A stretch of DNA of 64,000 bases from ZYF759 sp046297455 (GTDB lineage Bacteria > Pseudomonadota > Alphaproteobacteria > Rhizobiales > Rhizobiaceae), in contig JBKBIT010000002.1 of the NCBI GenBank assembly GCA_046297455.1, positions 127,575 through 191,574 on the forward strand, read 5' to 3'. The number at the start of each line of letters is the position of its first letter. The stretch's first letter is position 1. The notes beneath the pieces were generated by a model. The model ran no database searches and had not been told where the DNA came from. It saw only the letters and a program-made list of their open reading frames with translations. The position numbers and the translations under genes were made by a program. Below are positions 48,105-57,044 of this stretch, piece by piece.

Positions 48105-48222
48105 GAGGTTGTCCCCAACCAGGGCGAGCGCTTGCACCCCGGATGCCCTATGCTACATGAACCCCCACGAAACGCCATCCTGCGGCACCAGCGCCGCCAT
48201 CCAGTCAGATCCCGGATTTTCA

Positions 48223-49641
48223 ATGACCCAGAATGTCGTCACCCGCTTTGCTCCCTCGCCCACCGGCTATCTGCATATCGGTGGCGCGCGTACGGCCCTG
48301 TTCAACTGGCTGTTCGCTCGGCACACGGGCGGCAAGATGCTGCTGCGCATCGAGGACACCGACCGGGAGCGTTCCACCGATGAAGCGACGGCAGCGATCC
48401 TCGACGGTCTGTCATGGCTCGGCCTGACATGGGACGGCGAACCCGTGTCCCAATATGCGCGCGCCGAGCGCCACCGCGAGGTCGCCCTCGAGCTTCTGGC
48501 CAAGGGCGAGGCCTATCATTGCTATGCCAGCCAGGAGGAACTGGCCGAGATGCGCGAGACCGCGCGCGCCGAAGGCCGTCCGCCGCGCTATGACGGGCGC
48601 TGGCGCGACCGCGATCCGTCCGAGGCACCAGCGGGCGTCAAGCCCGTCGTGCGCATCAAGGCCCCGCGCGAGGGCGAGACCGTCGTCTACGACAAGGTCC
48701 AGGGCGAGGTCCGCTTCCCCAACAAGGATCTGGACGATTTCATCATCCTGCGCTCCGATGGCGGCGCGACCTACATGCACGCCGTCGTCGTCGACGACCA
48801 CGACATGGGCGTCACCCACATCATCCGTGGCGACGACCACCTCACCAACGCCGCGCGCCAGACCATCATTTACAAGGCGATGGGGTGGGAGGTGCCGGTC
48901 ATGGCCCATATCCCGCTGATTCACGGTCCGGACGGCGCGAAACTGTCCAAGCGCCACGGCGCCCTCGGCGTCGAGGCCTATCGCGAGATGGGCTACCTGC
49001 CGCAGGCCCTGCGCAACTATCTCGTGCGCCTTGGCTGGAGCCACGGCGACGACGAGGTGATGAGCCTCGATCAGATGATCGAATGGTTCGCGATCGAGGA
49101 CGTCAACAAGGGTGCCGCCCGATTCGATTTTGCCAAGCTGGAAGCCCTCAACGGGCTCTACATGCGCCAGTCCGGCGACCGGGAACTTTTCGATGCCTTG
49201 ATCGAAACCCTGCCGCACCTGCCGGGCGGCCCGGCACTGCTCGATCGCATGGACGAACCAGGCAGGGCGCGGCTTCTTGCCGCCATGCCGGGTCTCAAAG
49301 AGCGTGCAAAGACATTGGTCGAACTGGTTGACAGCGCTGCATTTCTGTTTGCCGAACGCCCCCTTTCGATGGACGAGAAGGCAGCCGGCATCCTGGCCGA
49401 TGGTGGCCGCGAGGTCCTTGCCGCCCTGTTGCCGCGTCTGAAGCGCATCGAGAACTGGAGCGCAGCCTCGACGGAAGCAGAAGTCAGGGCCTATGCCGAG
49501 GAAGCCGGGCTCAAGCTCGGCAAGGCCGCCCAGCCCCTGCGTGCCGCGCTGACCGGGCGCGGGGTTTCGCCGGGCGTGTTCGATGTCCTGGAAGTCCTGG
49601 GACGCGAGGAAAGCCTTGGACGGCTGCGTGATGCCGGCTAA
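48223..49641 (+). CDS. gltX: Glutamyl-tRNA synthetase
   Basis: This class I synthetase of 472 residues charges tRNA-Glu. The HIGH-like motif is HIGG at 18-21 (PSPTGYLHIGGART) and the KMSKS-like motif is KLSKR near 240. The C-terminal anticodon-binding region includes RNYLVRLGWSHGDDE. The length is typical. Rhizobiales usually have two GltX copies, and which tRNA this one prefers is not visible. ATG 48223 is the family start; the long upstream frame overlaps comEC and is not real. Confidence 0.95.
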   Translation: MTQNVVTRFAPSPTGYLHIGGARTALFNWLFARHTGGKMLLRIEDTDRERSTDEATAAILDGLSWLGLTWDGEPVSQYARAERHREVALELLAKGEAYHCYASQEELAEMRETARAEGRPPRYDGRWRDRDPSEAPAGVKPVVRIKAPREGETVVYDKVQGEVRFPNKDLDDFIILRSDGGATYMHAVVVDDHDMGVTHIIRGDDHLTNAARQTIIYKAMGWEVPVMAHIPLIHGPDGAKLSKRHGALGVEAYREMGYLPQALRNYLVRLGWSHGDDEVMSLDQMIEWFAIEDVNKGAARFDFAKLEALNGLYMRQSGDRELFDALIETLPHLPGGPALLDRMDEPGRARLLAAMPGLKERAKTLVELVDSAAFLFAERPLSMDEKAAGILADGGREVLAALLPRLKRIENWSAASTEAEVRAYAEEAGLKLGKAAQPLRAALTGRGVSPGVFDVLEVLGREESLGRLRDAG

Positions 49642-49801
49642 GGCGACGCAGCGGCAGGTCCTTTTGCGCCGCAGCATTGGCCGTTCGCCTTACTTGGCAG
49701 GGTCATGCAAATGCGCTAGCTAGTGCGCGCGCCATCGGCGCGTGTCCTTTTCCATTAGACGATTTGAGTTCCCGGAGGGACCTAGATTGAGAGGTGCTGA
49801 G

Positions 49802-51091
49802 ATGACAAATTCGACCGCAAAACTGGAGTTTGGCGGCAAGACGCACGAATTCTCGGTCCACAAGGGCACAGTCGGCCCGGACGTCATCGACATCAGCTCG
49901 CTCTACAAGGAAACCGGAGCCTTCACCTACGATCCGGGCTTCACCTCCACCGCGAGCTGCGAATCGGAAATCACCTTCATCGATGGCGATGAGGGCGTTT
50001 TGCTGCACCGCGGCTACCCGATCGACCAGCTCGCCGAGCATGGCGATTTCCTGGAGACCTGCTACCTGCTGCTCTATGGCGACTTGCCGACCAAGGCGCA
50101 GAAGGATGATTTCGATTTCCGCGTCACGCGCCACACGATGGTGCACGAGCAGATGAACCGCTTCTTCACCGGGTTCCGGCGCGACGCCCATCCGATGGCG
50201 GTCATGTGCGGGGTCGTCGGCGCCATGTCGGCCTTCTATCACGACTCCACCGATATCGCCGATCCGCACCAGCGCATGGTGGCCTCGATTCGCATGATCG
50301 CGAAGATGCCGACCATCGCGGCGATGGCCTACAAATACCATATAGGCCAGCCCTTCGTTTATCCGCGCAACGAGCTCAACTACGCGGCCAATTTCCTGCA
50401 CATGTGCTTCGCAGTGCCGTGCGAGGAATACAAGGTCAATCCGGTTCTCGCCCGCGCGATGGAGCGCATCTTCATCCTGCACGCCGACCACGAGCAGAAT
50501 GCCTCGACCTCGACCGTGCGACTGGCCGGCTCTTCGGGCGCCAATCCGTTCGCCTGCATCGCGGCCGGTATCGCCTGCCTCTGGGGCCCTGCCCATGGCG
50601 GCGCCAACGAAGCGGCGCTCAACATGCTGTCGGAGATCGGGACCGCCGATCGGATCCCCGAATTCATCGCCCGCGCCAAGGACAAGGACGATCCCTTCCG
50701 TCTCATGGGCTTCGGGCACCGCGTCTACAAGAACTACGACCCGCGCGCCAAGATCATGCAGAAGACCTGCCATGAGGTGCTGGACGAGCTCGGGATCAAG
50801 GACGACCCGCTGCTCGAGGTCGCGATGGAGCTCGAAAAGATCGCTCTGACCGACGACTATTTCGTCGAGAAGAAGCTGTATCCGAATATCGACTTCTATT
50901 CCGGCATCACGCTGAAAGCGCTCGGCTTCCCGACCACCATGTTCACGGTGCTCTTTGCCGTGGCGCGGACCGTCGGCTGGATCGCCCAATGGAAAGAGAT
51001 GATCGAGGACCCGAAGCAGAAGATCGGACGTCCCCGCCAGCTCTACAAGGGCGCGACCGAACGCGACTACGTGCCGATCCCCAAGCGCTGA
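49802..51091 (+). CDS. gltA: Citrate synthase
   Basis: This 429-residue type I (hexameric, Gram-negative) enzyme condenses oxaloacetate and acetyl-CoA at the entry of the citric acid cycle. Key features are GDEGVLLHRGYPIDQLAEHGDF, LHADHEQNASTSTVRLAGSSG, the catalytic HGGANEAAL, GFGHRVYKNYDPRA, and the Asp of NIDFYSG. The start at ATG 49802 (MTNSTAKLEFGG) has a GAGAGG site. It is followed by a strong terminator, so it is monocistronic. Confidence 0.97.
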   Translation: MTNSTAKLEFGGKTHEFSVHKGTVGPDVIDISSLYKETGAFTYDPGFTSTASCESEITFIDGDEGVLLHRGYPIDQLAEHGDFLETCYLLLYGDLPTKAQKDDFDFRVTRHTMVHEQMNRFFTGFRRDAHPMAVMCGVVGAMSAFYHDSTDIADPHQRMVASIRMIAKMPTIAAMAYKYHIGQPFVYPRNELNYAANFLHMCFAVPCEEYKVNPVLARAMERIFILHADHEQNASTSTVRLAGSSGANPFACIAAGIACLWGPAHGGANEAALNMLSEIGTADRIPEFIARAKDKDDPFRLMGFGHRVYKNYDPRAKIMQKTCHEVLDELGIKDDPLLEVAMELEKIALTDDYFVEKKLYPNIDFYSGITLKALGFPTTMFTVLFAVARTVGWIAQWKEMIEDPKQKIGRPRQLYKGATERDYVPIPKR

Positions 51092-51110
51092 TCGGATCAG
51101 CAAGTCTCAT

Positions 51111-51141
51111 AAAGAGGGCCGTCCCATGGGACGGCCCTTTT
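51111..51141 (+). terminator. Rho-independent terminator of gltA
   Basis: AAAGAGGGCCGTCCC and GGGACGGCCCTTTT form a long GC-rich stem around a short AT centre, followed by a T run. It starts 20 bases after the gltA stop. The remaining 300 bases up to the symporter genes hold no clear gene or other element and presumably contain their promoter. Confidence 0.85.
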
Positions 51142-51429
51142 GCATTCTGGGCGCCATCACCTGCCTCGGCCGAGCGAGGGAGAGATCCGTATCAGGCCTG
51201 CTGCCCCCTATGTGCGTCCCCCCGCCGTTTCAAGGTCATTAGCCCAAAGTCCAATTATGGCGCTTTCGGCCCGGTGCTATGAGTCTGGCACGTTCGGAGA
51301 GTTGTATTCCTTCAGGAAACACACTCGTCCGTGCGAGGACCGGGGGTGAGGGTTCCCGCCACCGGGGAGGAGACGGCGAAAGCGCGGCAACGTCCGCGTC
51401 TTCGCGCAACATCGGAGGGAGGTTTCCCA

Positions 51430-51708
51430 GTGGCACAACTCAGTGCGGAAGACCGGGCCGAACATTGGAGGCAAACGCGTAATCTGATGATCGGCCATCT
51501 CGTGGTCTGGTTCATCTTTTCATACGTCGTGCACATGTTCGCCTATCAACTCTACCAGGTCAGCTTCTTCGGCTGGCCGCTCAACTATTATCTGGCAGCG
51601 CAGGGCTCGCTCGTCGTCTTTGTTGTCCAGCTGTTCCTTTTCAACTGGCAGCAAAACAACATCGACGTGAAGTTCGGCGTCGATGAAGCCAGCAACGAAA
51701 TCAAGTAG
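51430..51708 (+). CDS. DUF4212 sodium/substrate symporter small subunit
   Basis: This 92-residue protein has two membrane segments (about 25-45 and 60-80) and the DUF4212 marks HWRQTRNLMIGHLVVWFIFSY and NYYLAAQGSLVVFVVQLFLFNW. It is the small partner of a DUF4212-linked sodium/solute symporter. The start is GTG 51430 (VAQLSAEDRAEHW), set by GGAGGGAGG upstream; the apparent ATG at 51331 would add an unrelated Arg-rich leader. It precedes the large subunit by 12 bases. Confidence 0.88.
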   Translation: MAQLSAEDRAEHWRQTRNLMIGHLVVWFIFSYVVHMFAYQLYQVSFFGWPLNYYLAAQGSLVVFVVQLFLFNWQQNNIDVKFGVDEASNEIK

Positions 51709-51720
51709 GAGGGCTGACCC

Positions 51721-53559
51721 ATGAAAATGCAATGGGAAGGCCAGTCCTTCATGCAGAACCTGCCGAAGCTGTACGGTATGTATACCGGCGGCTTCCTGGC
51801 ATTCTTCGCGCTGATGGCGGTGCTTGAGCAACTCGGTCTGAGTGCTCAGGTCATCGGCATCCTGTTCGTCATGTTCACGATCGGCATCTACGCGCTGATC
51901 GGCATCATGTCGCGCACCATGGCCGTCGAGGCCTATTACGTCGCCGGCCGCTCCGTCCCGCCGGTCTTCAACGGCATGGCCACGGCCGCCGACTGGATGT
52001 CTGGTGCGTCCTTCGTCGCCATGGCAGGCGGCGTGTTCATGGCCGGCTATTCATACATGGCCTTTATCGTCGGCTGGACGGGCGGCTACATTCTCGTGGC
52101 AACCCTGATGGCGCCGTATCTGCGCAAGTTCGGCTGCTACACGGTACCGGACTTCATCGGCACCCGTTACGGCGGCAAGATGACCCGTTTTGCCGCGGTT
52201 GTCGTGCTCGTGGTGGCGTCGTTTACCTATGTGACGGCGCAGATCACCGCGACCGGCACCATTGCCGCCCGTGCGCTCCTCATCCCGTTCGAGGTTGGCG
52301 TGTGGTTTGGCCTTGCCGGCATTCTGGTCTGCTCGATGCTGGGCGGCATGCGCGCGGTGACCTGGACCCAGGTGGCCCAGTACATCGTGCTCATCATCGC
52401 CTACCTGATCCCGCTGGTCTGGATGTCCGTGGTGCAGGGTTTCGGCCCCATCCCGCAGCTGACCTATGGGCCGGCCGTGGAACGCATCCAGGAACTCGAG
52501 GTGATCCTCGGCGTCGGCACACCGCCACTGGAAGCCGTTCGGGGCCTCTCGGCGCTGACCACGCTTCATGCCACCCCGGCAGAAGGCATGATGGCTGCAT
52601 GGCAGTTCGTCACGCTGGTTGCCTGCATGATGATCGGTACGGCATCGCTGCCGCACATCCTGATGCGCTACTTCACCACCCCCACGGTGCGTGATGCGCG
52701 CAACTCGGTGGCATGGTCGCTGTTCTTCATCTTCTTGCTGTACTTCTCGGCGCCTGCGCTGGCGACGTTCAGCAAGCTCTCGATGCTGGACCCGACACTG
52801 CCGACGGCGATCATCGGACAGCCGATCGAGCAGGTCATGGCCCTGAGCTGGATCCAGAACTGGGGCGAGATCGGCCTGTTGAGGGTGATCGACCAGAACG
52901 GCGACGGCATACTCCAGATCAACGAGTTCTTCCTGAACCCGGACATCATCGTCCTGGCAACGCCGGAAATGGCCGGTCTGCCTTACGTGATCTCCGGTCT
53001 GGTCGCCGCCGGCGGCATGGCAGCTGCCATGTCGACAGCCGACGGATTGCTGCTCGCCATGGCCAACGCCCTGTCGCACGATCTGTACTACAAGATCATC
53101 GACCCGAAGGCGGAGACCAAGAAGCGTCTGTTGACCTCGCGCATCCTGCTGCTCGGCATCGGTGCGGCGGGTGCTCTGGTCGCCTCCATGCAGCTGACCG
53201 GCATTCTGGGCGCCGTTGCCTGGGCCTTCTGCTTTGCCATGTCCGGCCTCTTCTTCCCGCTCGTCCTTGGCGTGTGGTGGAAGCGGGCAAACCGTCAGGG
53301 CGCGCTGGCAGGCATGCTTGTCGGCCTGTTCGTGGGCTGGTGGTACCTGCTGGCAGTCCGCAATCCGGATGCCTGGTACGGTATTGCCCAGCCGTGGCTC
53401 GGCCTCAACGACCTGCGCTTCGGCATTGTCGGCATCACGGCCAGCCTGATCGCCATGGTCGCGGTGACGCTGATGTTCCCGGCTCCCGACCAGGAGACCC
53501 AGGACATGATCGACGAGCTGCGCATTCCGAGCGGCAAGACGATCCTGGCCGCAGGCTGA
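51721..53559 (+). CDS. Sodium:solute symporter large subunit (VC_2705 group)
   Basis: This 612-residue SSS-family transporter has about 13 membrane segments. Family marks are YYVAGRSVPPVFNGMATAADWMSGASF and GMAAAMSTADGLLLAMANALSHD. It belongs to the group paired with DUF4212 proteins, related to acetate/monocarboxylate permeases such as ActP. A loop near residue 390 contains an EF-hand-like sequence (DQNGDGILQINEF) that could bind calcium. The substrate is not determined; small organic acids are most likely. It is cotranscribed with the small subunit and ends at a strong terminator. Confidence 0.88.
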   Translation: MKMQWEGQSFMQNLPKLYGMYTGGFLAFFALMAVLEQLGLSAQVIGILFVMFTIGIYALIGIMSRTMAVEAYYVAGRSVPPVFNGMATAADWMSGASFVAMAGGVFMAGYSYMAFIVGWTGGYILVATLMAPYLRKFGCYTVPDFIGTRYGGKMTRFAAVVVLVVASFTYVTAQITATGTIAARALLIPFEVGVWFGLAGILVCSMLGGMRAVTWTQVAQYIVLIIAYLIPLVWMSVVQGFGPIPQLTYGPAVERIQELEVILGVGTPPLEAVRGLSALTTLHATPAEGMMAAWQFVTLVACMMIGTASLPHILMRYFTTPTVRDARNSVAWSLFFIFLLYFSAPALATFSKLSMLDPTLPTAIIGQPIEQVMALSWIQNWGEIGLLRVIDQNGDGILQINEFFLNPDIIVLATPEMAGLPYVISGLVAAGGMAAAMSTADGLLLAMANALSHDLYYKIIDPKAETKKRLLTSRILLLGIGAAGALVASMQLTGILGAVAWAFCFAMSGLFFPLVLGVWWKRANRQGALAGMLVGLFVGWWYLLAVRNPDAWYGIAQPWLGLNDLRFGIVGITASLIAMVAVTLMFPAPDQETQDMIDELRIPSGKTILAAG

Positions 53560-53593
53560 TTGTGGCTGCCTGTCCAGGACAGGGCTGAAACCT

Positions 53594-53629
53594 GAAATTG
53601 CCGGGATGGGAAACCGTCCCGGCAATTTC
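53594..53629 (+). terminator. Terminator after the symporter gene
   Basis: A 16-bp stem with one wobble (53594-53609 with 53614-53629) has a GAAA loop. It begins about 35 bases after the symporter stop, and a short CTTG run follows. It isolates the symporter operon from the small membrane gene. Confidence 0.8.
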
Positions 53630-53709
53630 CTTGTGGAACCGGAACGTACCATAGTAATGACAGGCGCAACGGCCGCCGGAAGAGCGGCGATGCGGCATCG
53701 GGGGAAGGA

Positions 53710-54066
53710 ATGATCGAGGGAATTCCGCTCTGGGCGGTCATCTTGGACTACGCGCTGGGCGTGGTCATGTGGACTCTGATCGGCAGGTTCGGCATGCGCA
53801 TCTTCCTGCCGGAAGACACGAAATTCTTCTTCGCCCGCTTCTTCATCAAGGTCACCGACCCGATTCTGAAGCTGTTCGCTCCGATCACGCCGGGCTTCCT
53901 CGTGCCCATCCTGATCCCGCTCTACGTGGCGTGGTTCTTCTTCATCTTCCGCTTCTACATCATGCCCTGGTTGCTCGGTTATTCCGTCATGGGCATGCTG
54001 TCCTTCCCGCTGGAAGGCGAGATCGCGCGGGCGATCTACTATATCGGCACCCTGCTGACCAACTGA
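53710..54066 (+). CDS. Small inner-membrane protein (YggT-like in outline)
   Basis: This 118-residue protein has two to three hydrophobic segments (about 8-28, 58-85 and possibly 88-98) with an amphipathic stretch DPILKLFAPITPGFLVPILIPLYVAW. The sequence is distantly like YggT/osmotic membrane proteins (DPxLxxFxPxxPG) but I cannot confirm the family. A ribosome site GGGGAAGGA is present upstream of ATG 53710. It lies between the symporter terminator and the BamE-like gene (convergent). The function is unknown. Confidence 0.65.
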   Translation: MIEGIPLWAVILDYALGVVMWTLIGRFGMRIFLPEDTKFFFARFFIKVTDPILKLFAPITPGFLVPILIPLYVAWFFFIFRFYIMPWLLGYSVMGMLSFPLEGEIARAIYYIGTLLTN

Positions 54067-54121
54067 TCATGCAAGCCGGGCGGCCCGCCTTGCACGGGCC
54101 GCGATCATGGTCGTGGAATGA

Positions 54122-54646
54122 CTAGAACCCGATCCCGCTGGGACCGGAGCTGCCGCTGCCGCCCCTGGCGACGCCGGCGATCAGCTGCGTGAGGAAGTTC
54201 TGCTCACGGCTCGCCGTCGGGGTCGTACGCGACACGAAGTCGAACACGCGACCATCCTGAAGGCCGTAATCGGCCATGTTGGCCACGCGGCCATCCTCAC
54301 CGAAATAGACGGCCAGGACCCGTTGATCGACAACCCGCGGGTTCATGAAAGCCACCGGCCGCTGCCGTGTCTGCGACACGTAGTAGAAGGCCTCGGCATC
54401 GAACGTGGCCGTCACCGAAGGGGTCCCCAGGGAAAGCAACACCTGCTCGCGGCTGGAGCCCACGGGCACCATCGCCAGCATGTCTTCGTCGACCACGTAA
54501 CCCTGCTGCAGCGTCTCGCTGGGCGTCAGCGTGTCGCCGACGCTGCAGCCGGCGATCGCCACCGCAGCACACGAAGCCAGCATCAGCTGCGTGATCCGCA
54601 GCCCTTTTCGCGAAACCGACTTGCCGAAAAACTCTTTGCGTACCAT
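54122..54646 (-). CDS. bamE: BamE/SmpA/OmlA-family outer membrane lipoprotein
   Basis: This 174-residue lipoprotein has a lipobox ending at C34 (AVAIAGC). The SmpA/OmlA domain follows: LQQGYVVDEDMLAMVPVGSSREQVLLSLGTPSVTATFD and RVLAVYFGEDGRVANMADYGLQDGR. BamE is a small lipoprotein of the BAM complex, which inserts beta-barrel proteins into the outer membrane. ATG 54646 (MVRKEFFGKS) has a GGGGAT site; upstream codons are not family-like. It is divergent from the bc1 chaperone gene, the usual rhizobial order. Confidence 0.85.
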   Translation of the reverse strand: MVRKEFFGKSVSRKGLRITQLMLASCAAVAIAGCSVGDTLTPSETLQQGYVVDEDMLAMVPVGSSREQVLLSLGTPSVTATFDAEAFYYVSQTRQRPVAFMNPRVVDQRVLAVYFGEDGRVANMADYGLQDGRVFDFVSRTTPTASREQNFLTQLIAGVARGGSGSSGPSGIGF

Positions 54647-54758
54647 GTCATCCCCGTTCGGGCCGGGCTTGCGCCGGCCGACGAAAGCGGTAAACCAGCT
54701 TGGACGCCGATGCAACCTGGCAGCCGGCCCGAAGCGATCGGCAACGACGAACTGGCAA

Positions 54759-55313
54759 ATGTTCAAGCGACTTTTCGGCATATCGCGGTCCCCAAATCAG
54801 GAAATCGTGGACGCGCTTTACGAGCAAATCGTGGCCGCGGCGCGGCAGCCACATTTCTATTCGCAATGGGATGTGCCCGACACCCCACTGGGGCGTTTCG
54901 AGATGCTGTCCCTGCACATGTTCCTGTTTCTCCACCGCGCGCGAGGCAGCAAAGCCGGTCTCGAGGCCGTGGCTCAGGAATGCGTGGAGGCCTTCTTCAC
55001 CGATATCGATCATTCGCTTCGCGAACTCGGCATTGGCGACGTCAGCGTTCCAAAGCGCATGAAGAAGCTGGCGCGCATGTTTTATGGCCGCGCCCAGTCC
55101 TATGGTGCGGCATTGGATGCCGATGACCAGGCAGCGATGGCTGCAGCTCTTGCCCGCAACGTCGCACCCGACACCGCGGACTGGCAAGGAGCCGACCCGC
55201 TCGCCGGCCACGTTTTTGCGGTCTTCCGGTCCTTGTCCGCCCAGAGCGACGACGTCATCATGCGGGGCCGCATCCATCTCATGCCGGCGGAACCGGCCGA
55301 GGCCTTGTCATGA
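54759..55313 (+). CDS. Ubiquinol-cytochrome c chaperone (Cbp3-like)
   Basis: This 184-residue protein has the Cbp3/UQCC1 domain: LYEQIVAAARQPHFYSQWDVPDTPLGRFEMLSLHMFLFLHRAR and GDVSVPKRMKKLARMFYGRAQSYGAAL. In mitochondria Cbp3 helps make and assemble cytochrome b of complex III; the bacterial homologue is presumed to do the same. ATG 54759 (MFKRLFGISR) is the family start. The last four bases overlap the start of the YceD gene, so they are translationally coupled. Confidence 0.88.
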   Translation: MFKRLFGISRSPNQEIVDALYEQIVAAARQPHFYSQWDVPDTPLGRFEMLSLHMFLFLHRARGSKAGLEAVAQECVEAFFTDIDHSLRELGIGDVSVPKRMKKLARMFYGRAQSYGAALDADDQAAMAAALARNVAPDTADWQGADPLAGHVFAVFRSLSAQSDDVIMRGRIHLMPAEPAEALS

Positions 55314-55864
55314 TTGCAGACGAAGACGGCAAAAGCCCCCTCTCCTTTCTGGTCAACGTCGCCAGGTTGCCGGCGCGCGGCATGCCCGTCAGGATCGTTG
55401 CCGACGAAACGCAGCGGACCGCGCTTGCCCAGGCGCACGAGCTGTTGTCCCTTGAGCGTTTGGAGGCCGAACTGGTCGTCTCCGCGTGGAAGAGCCGCGG
55501 CGTGCGGGTGGCCGGCACCCTGAAGGCGGACTTCGCCCAGGAATGCGTCGTCACGCTGGAGCCCATCGCCAACCGCATGAAGGAACCGGTCTCGGCCGTA
55601 TTCGCACCGGAAGGTTCGAGGCTTCTCAATCCCGACCTGGCCGAAGTTGGCGAAATCCTGCTTGATGCCGAAGGACCGGACAGTCCCGAACCGTTCCGCG
55701 GCAACGAGATAGACGTCGGTCAGCTGGTCGAGGAGTTCTTCGCGCTCGGCATAGATCCCTATCCCAGGAAGACCGGTGCGGAGCTGCAAACGCCTGTTTT
55801 GGATGTCGAGGAACCGCGCGGACCACTGCACGACAAGCTTGCAGCCCTGAAGAAGAAGGGGTGA
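55310..55864 (+). CDS. YceD/DUF177 family protein
   Basis: This 184-residue protein has the DUF177 layout, with an RVAGTLKADFAQECVVTLEPI middle and the signature DVGQLVEEFFALGIDPYPRKTGAEL near the C-terminus. In other bacteria it sits beside rpmF and is linked to 23S rRNA or ribosome processing. Here rpmF is absent from the immediate neighbourhood, and plsX-fabH follow, as usual for alphaproteobacteria. Its ATG overlaps the end of the chaperone gene. Confidence 0.88.
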   Translation: MIADEDGKSPLSFLVNVARLPARGMPVRIVADETQRTALAQAHELLSLERLEAELVVSAWKSRGVRVAGTLKADFAQECVVTLEPIANRMKEPVSAVFAPEGSRLLNPDLAEVGEILLDAEGPDSPEPFRGNEIDVGQLVEEFFALGIDPYPRKTGAELQTPVLDVEEPRGPLHDKLAALKKKG

Positions 55865-55960
55865 ACGAACCAAATCGCGGTTGTGCCCGCCGGCAAAACG
55901 GCTATTTTCGCCCGGCTCCGCACGTTTGGGAGCTCCGATCCACGTAGAGACACGCATTTC

Positions 55961-57034
55961 GTGATACGCATTTCCATCGACGCCATGGGGGGAGACCACG
56001 GTCCGGAAACGATCATTCCGGGTCTGGCGAAGGTTGCCGAGCGTCGCCCCGACGCCCATTTCGTGATCTTCGGGCAGGAGGAGCGTGTTCGGCCGGTGCT
56101 CGATTCCCAGCCTTTGGTGGCTGCGCGTTCCGAATTCCATCATTGCGATGTTTCCGTCGGCATGGACGACAAGCCGAGCCAGGCGCTCCGGCGCGGTCGC
56201 TGGAAATCGTCCATGTGGCGGGCCATCGAGGCGGTCAAGAACGGCGAAGCCGACGTCTGCATTTCGGCAGGCAATACCGGCGCGCTGATGGCCATGTCGA
56301 AATTCTGCCTGCGGACCATGGCCGACATCGAACGGCCGGCCATCGCGGCCATCTGGCCGACCATGCGCGGCGAGTCCGTGGTGCTCGACGTCGGCGCCAC
56401 GATCGGCGCGGACGCCCAGCAGCTGATCGACTTTTCCATTCTCGGCGCAGCCATGGCACGCGCGGTGTTCGGCATTGATCAGCCGACCATCGGCCTGCTG
56501 AATGTCGGCGTCGAAGAGATCAAGGGCCAGGAAGAGGTCAAGGAAGCCGGGCGCCTGTTGCGCGAATCCGGGCTGACGACGCTCAAGTATCACGGCTTCG
56601 TCGAGGGCGACGACATCGGCAAGGGCACGGTCGACGTGGTCGTGACCGAGGGCTTTGCCGGCAACATCGCCTTGAAGACGGCTGAAGGCACCGCGCGGCA
56701 GATCGGCTCCTATCTGCGGTCGGCCATGAGCCGCACGCTGATGGCGCGCCTCGGCTATCTTTTCGCGAAGGGTGCGTTCGACCGGCTGAAGGAAAAGATG
56801 GACGTGCGCAAGGTCAATGGCGGCGTCTTTCTTGGCCTGAACGGCATCGTTGTGAAGAGCCATGGCGGAACCGACGACGAAGGCTTTGCCGCCGCCGTCG
56901 AACTTGGCTACGAGATGGTCCGCGCCGGTCTGCCGGGACGGATTGGACAGGAATTGGCAAAGTATCATGGTCGCAGCGGCGCGCAGGCCCGCGCGTCAGC
57001 GGCTGGCGAGAATGCAGCCAAGCCAGGCGAATAA
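55961..57034 (+). CDS. plsX: Phosphate acyltransferase PlsX
   Basis: This 357-residue enzyme makes acyl-phosphate from acyl-ACP and inorganic phosphate for phospholipid synthesis. The family motifs are ISIDAMGGDHGPETIIPGL near the start, SAGNTGALMAMSKF, DVGATIGADAQQL, GLLNVGVEEIKGQEEV and VVTEGFAGNIALKT. The start is GTG 55961 (VIRISIDAMGGDHG); an ATG 26 codons upstream would add an unrelated sequence. It is followed by fabH after 10 bases, forming the standard plsX-fabH operon. Confidence 0.94.
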   Translation: MIRISIDAMGGDHGPETIIPGLAKVAERRPDAHFVIFGQEERVRPVLDSQPLVAARSEFHHCDVSVGMDDKPSQALRRGRWKSSMWRAIEAVKNGEADVCISAGNTGALMAMSKFCLRTMADIERPAIAAIWPTMRGESVVLDVGATIGADAQQLIDFSILGAAMARAVFGIDQPTIGLLNVGVEEIKGQEEVKEAGRLLRESGLTTLKYHGFVEGDDIGKGTVDVVVTEGFAGNIALKTAEGTARQIGSYLRSAMSRTLMARLGYLFAKGAFDRLKEKMDVRKVNGGVFLGLNGIVVKSHGGTDDEGFAAAVELGYEMVRAGLPGRIGQELAKYHGRSGAQARASAAGENAAKPGE

Positions 57035-57044
57035 GGGGCAAAAG

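Noticed and set aside
48223..49641. Upstream start of gltX at about 47935
   Set aside because: The extra 96 codons overlap comEC on the other strand and lack synthetase similarity.
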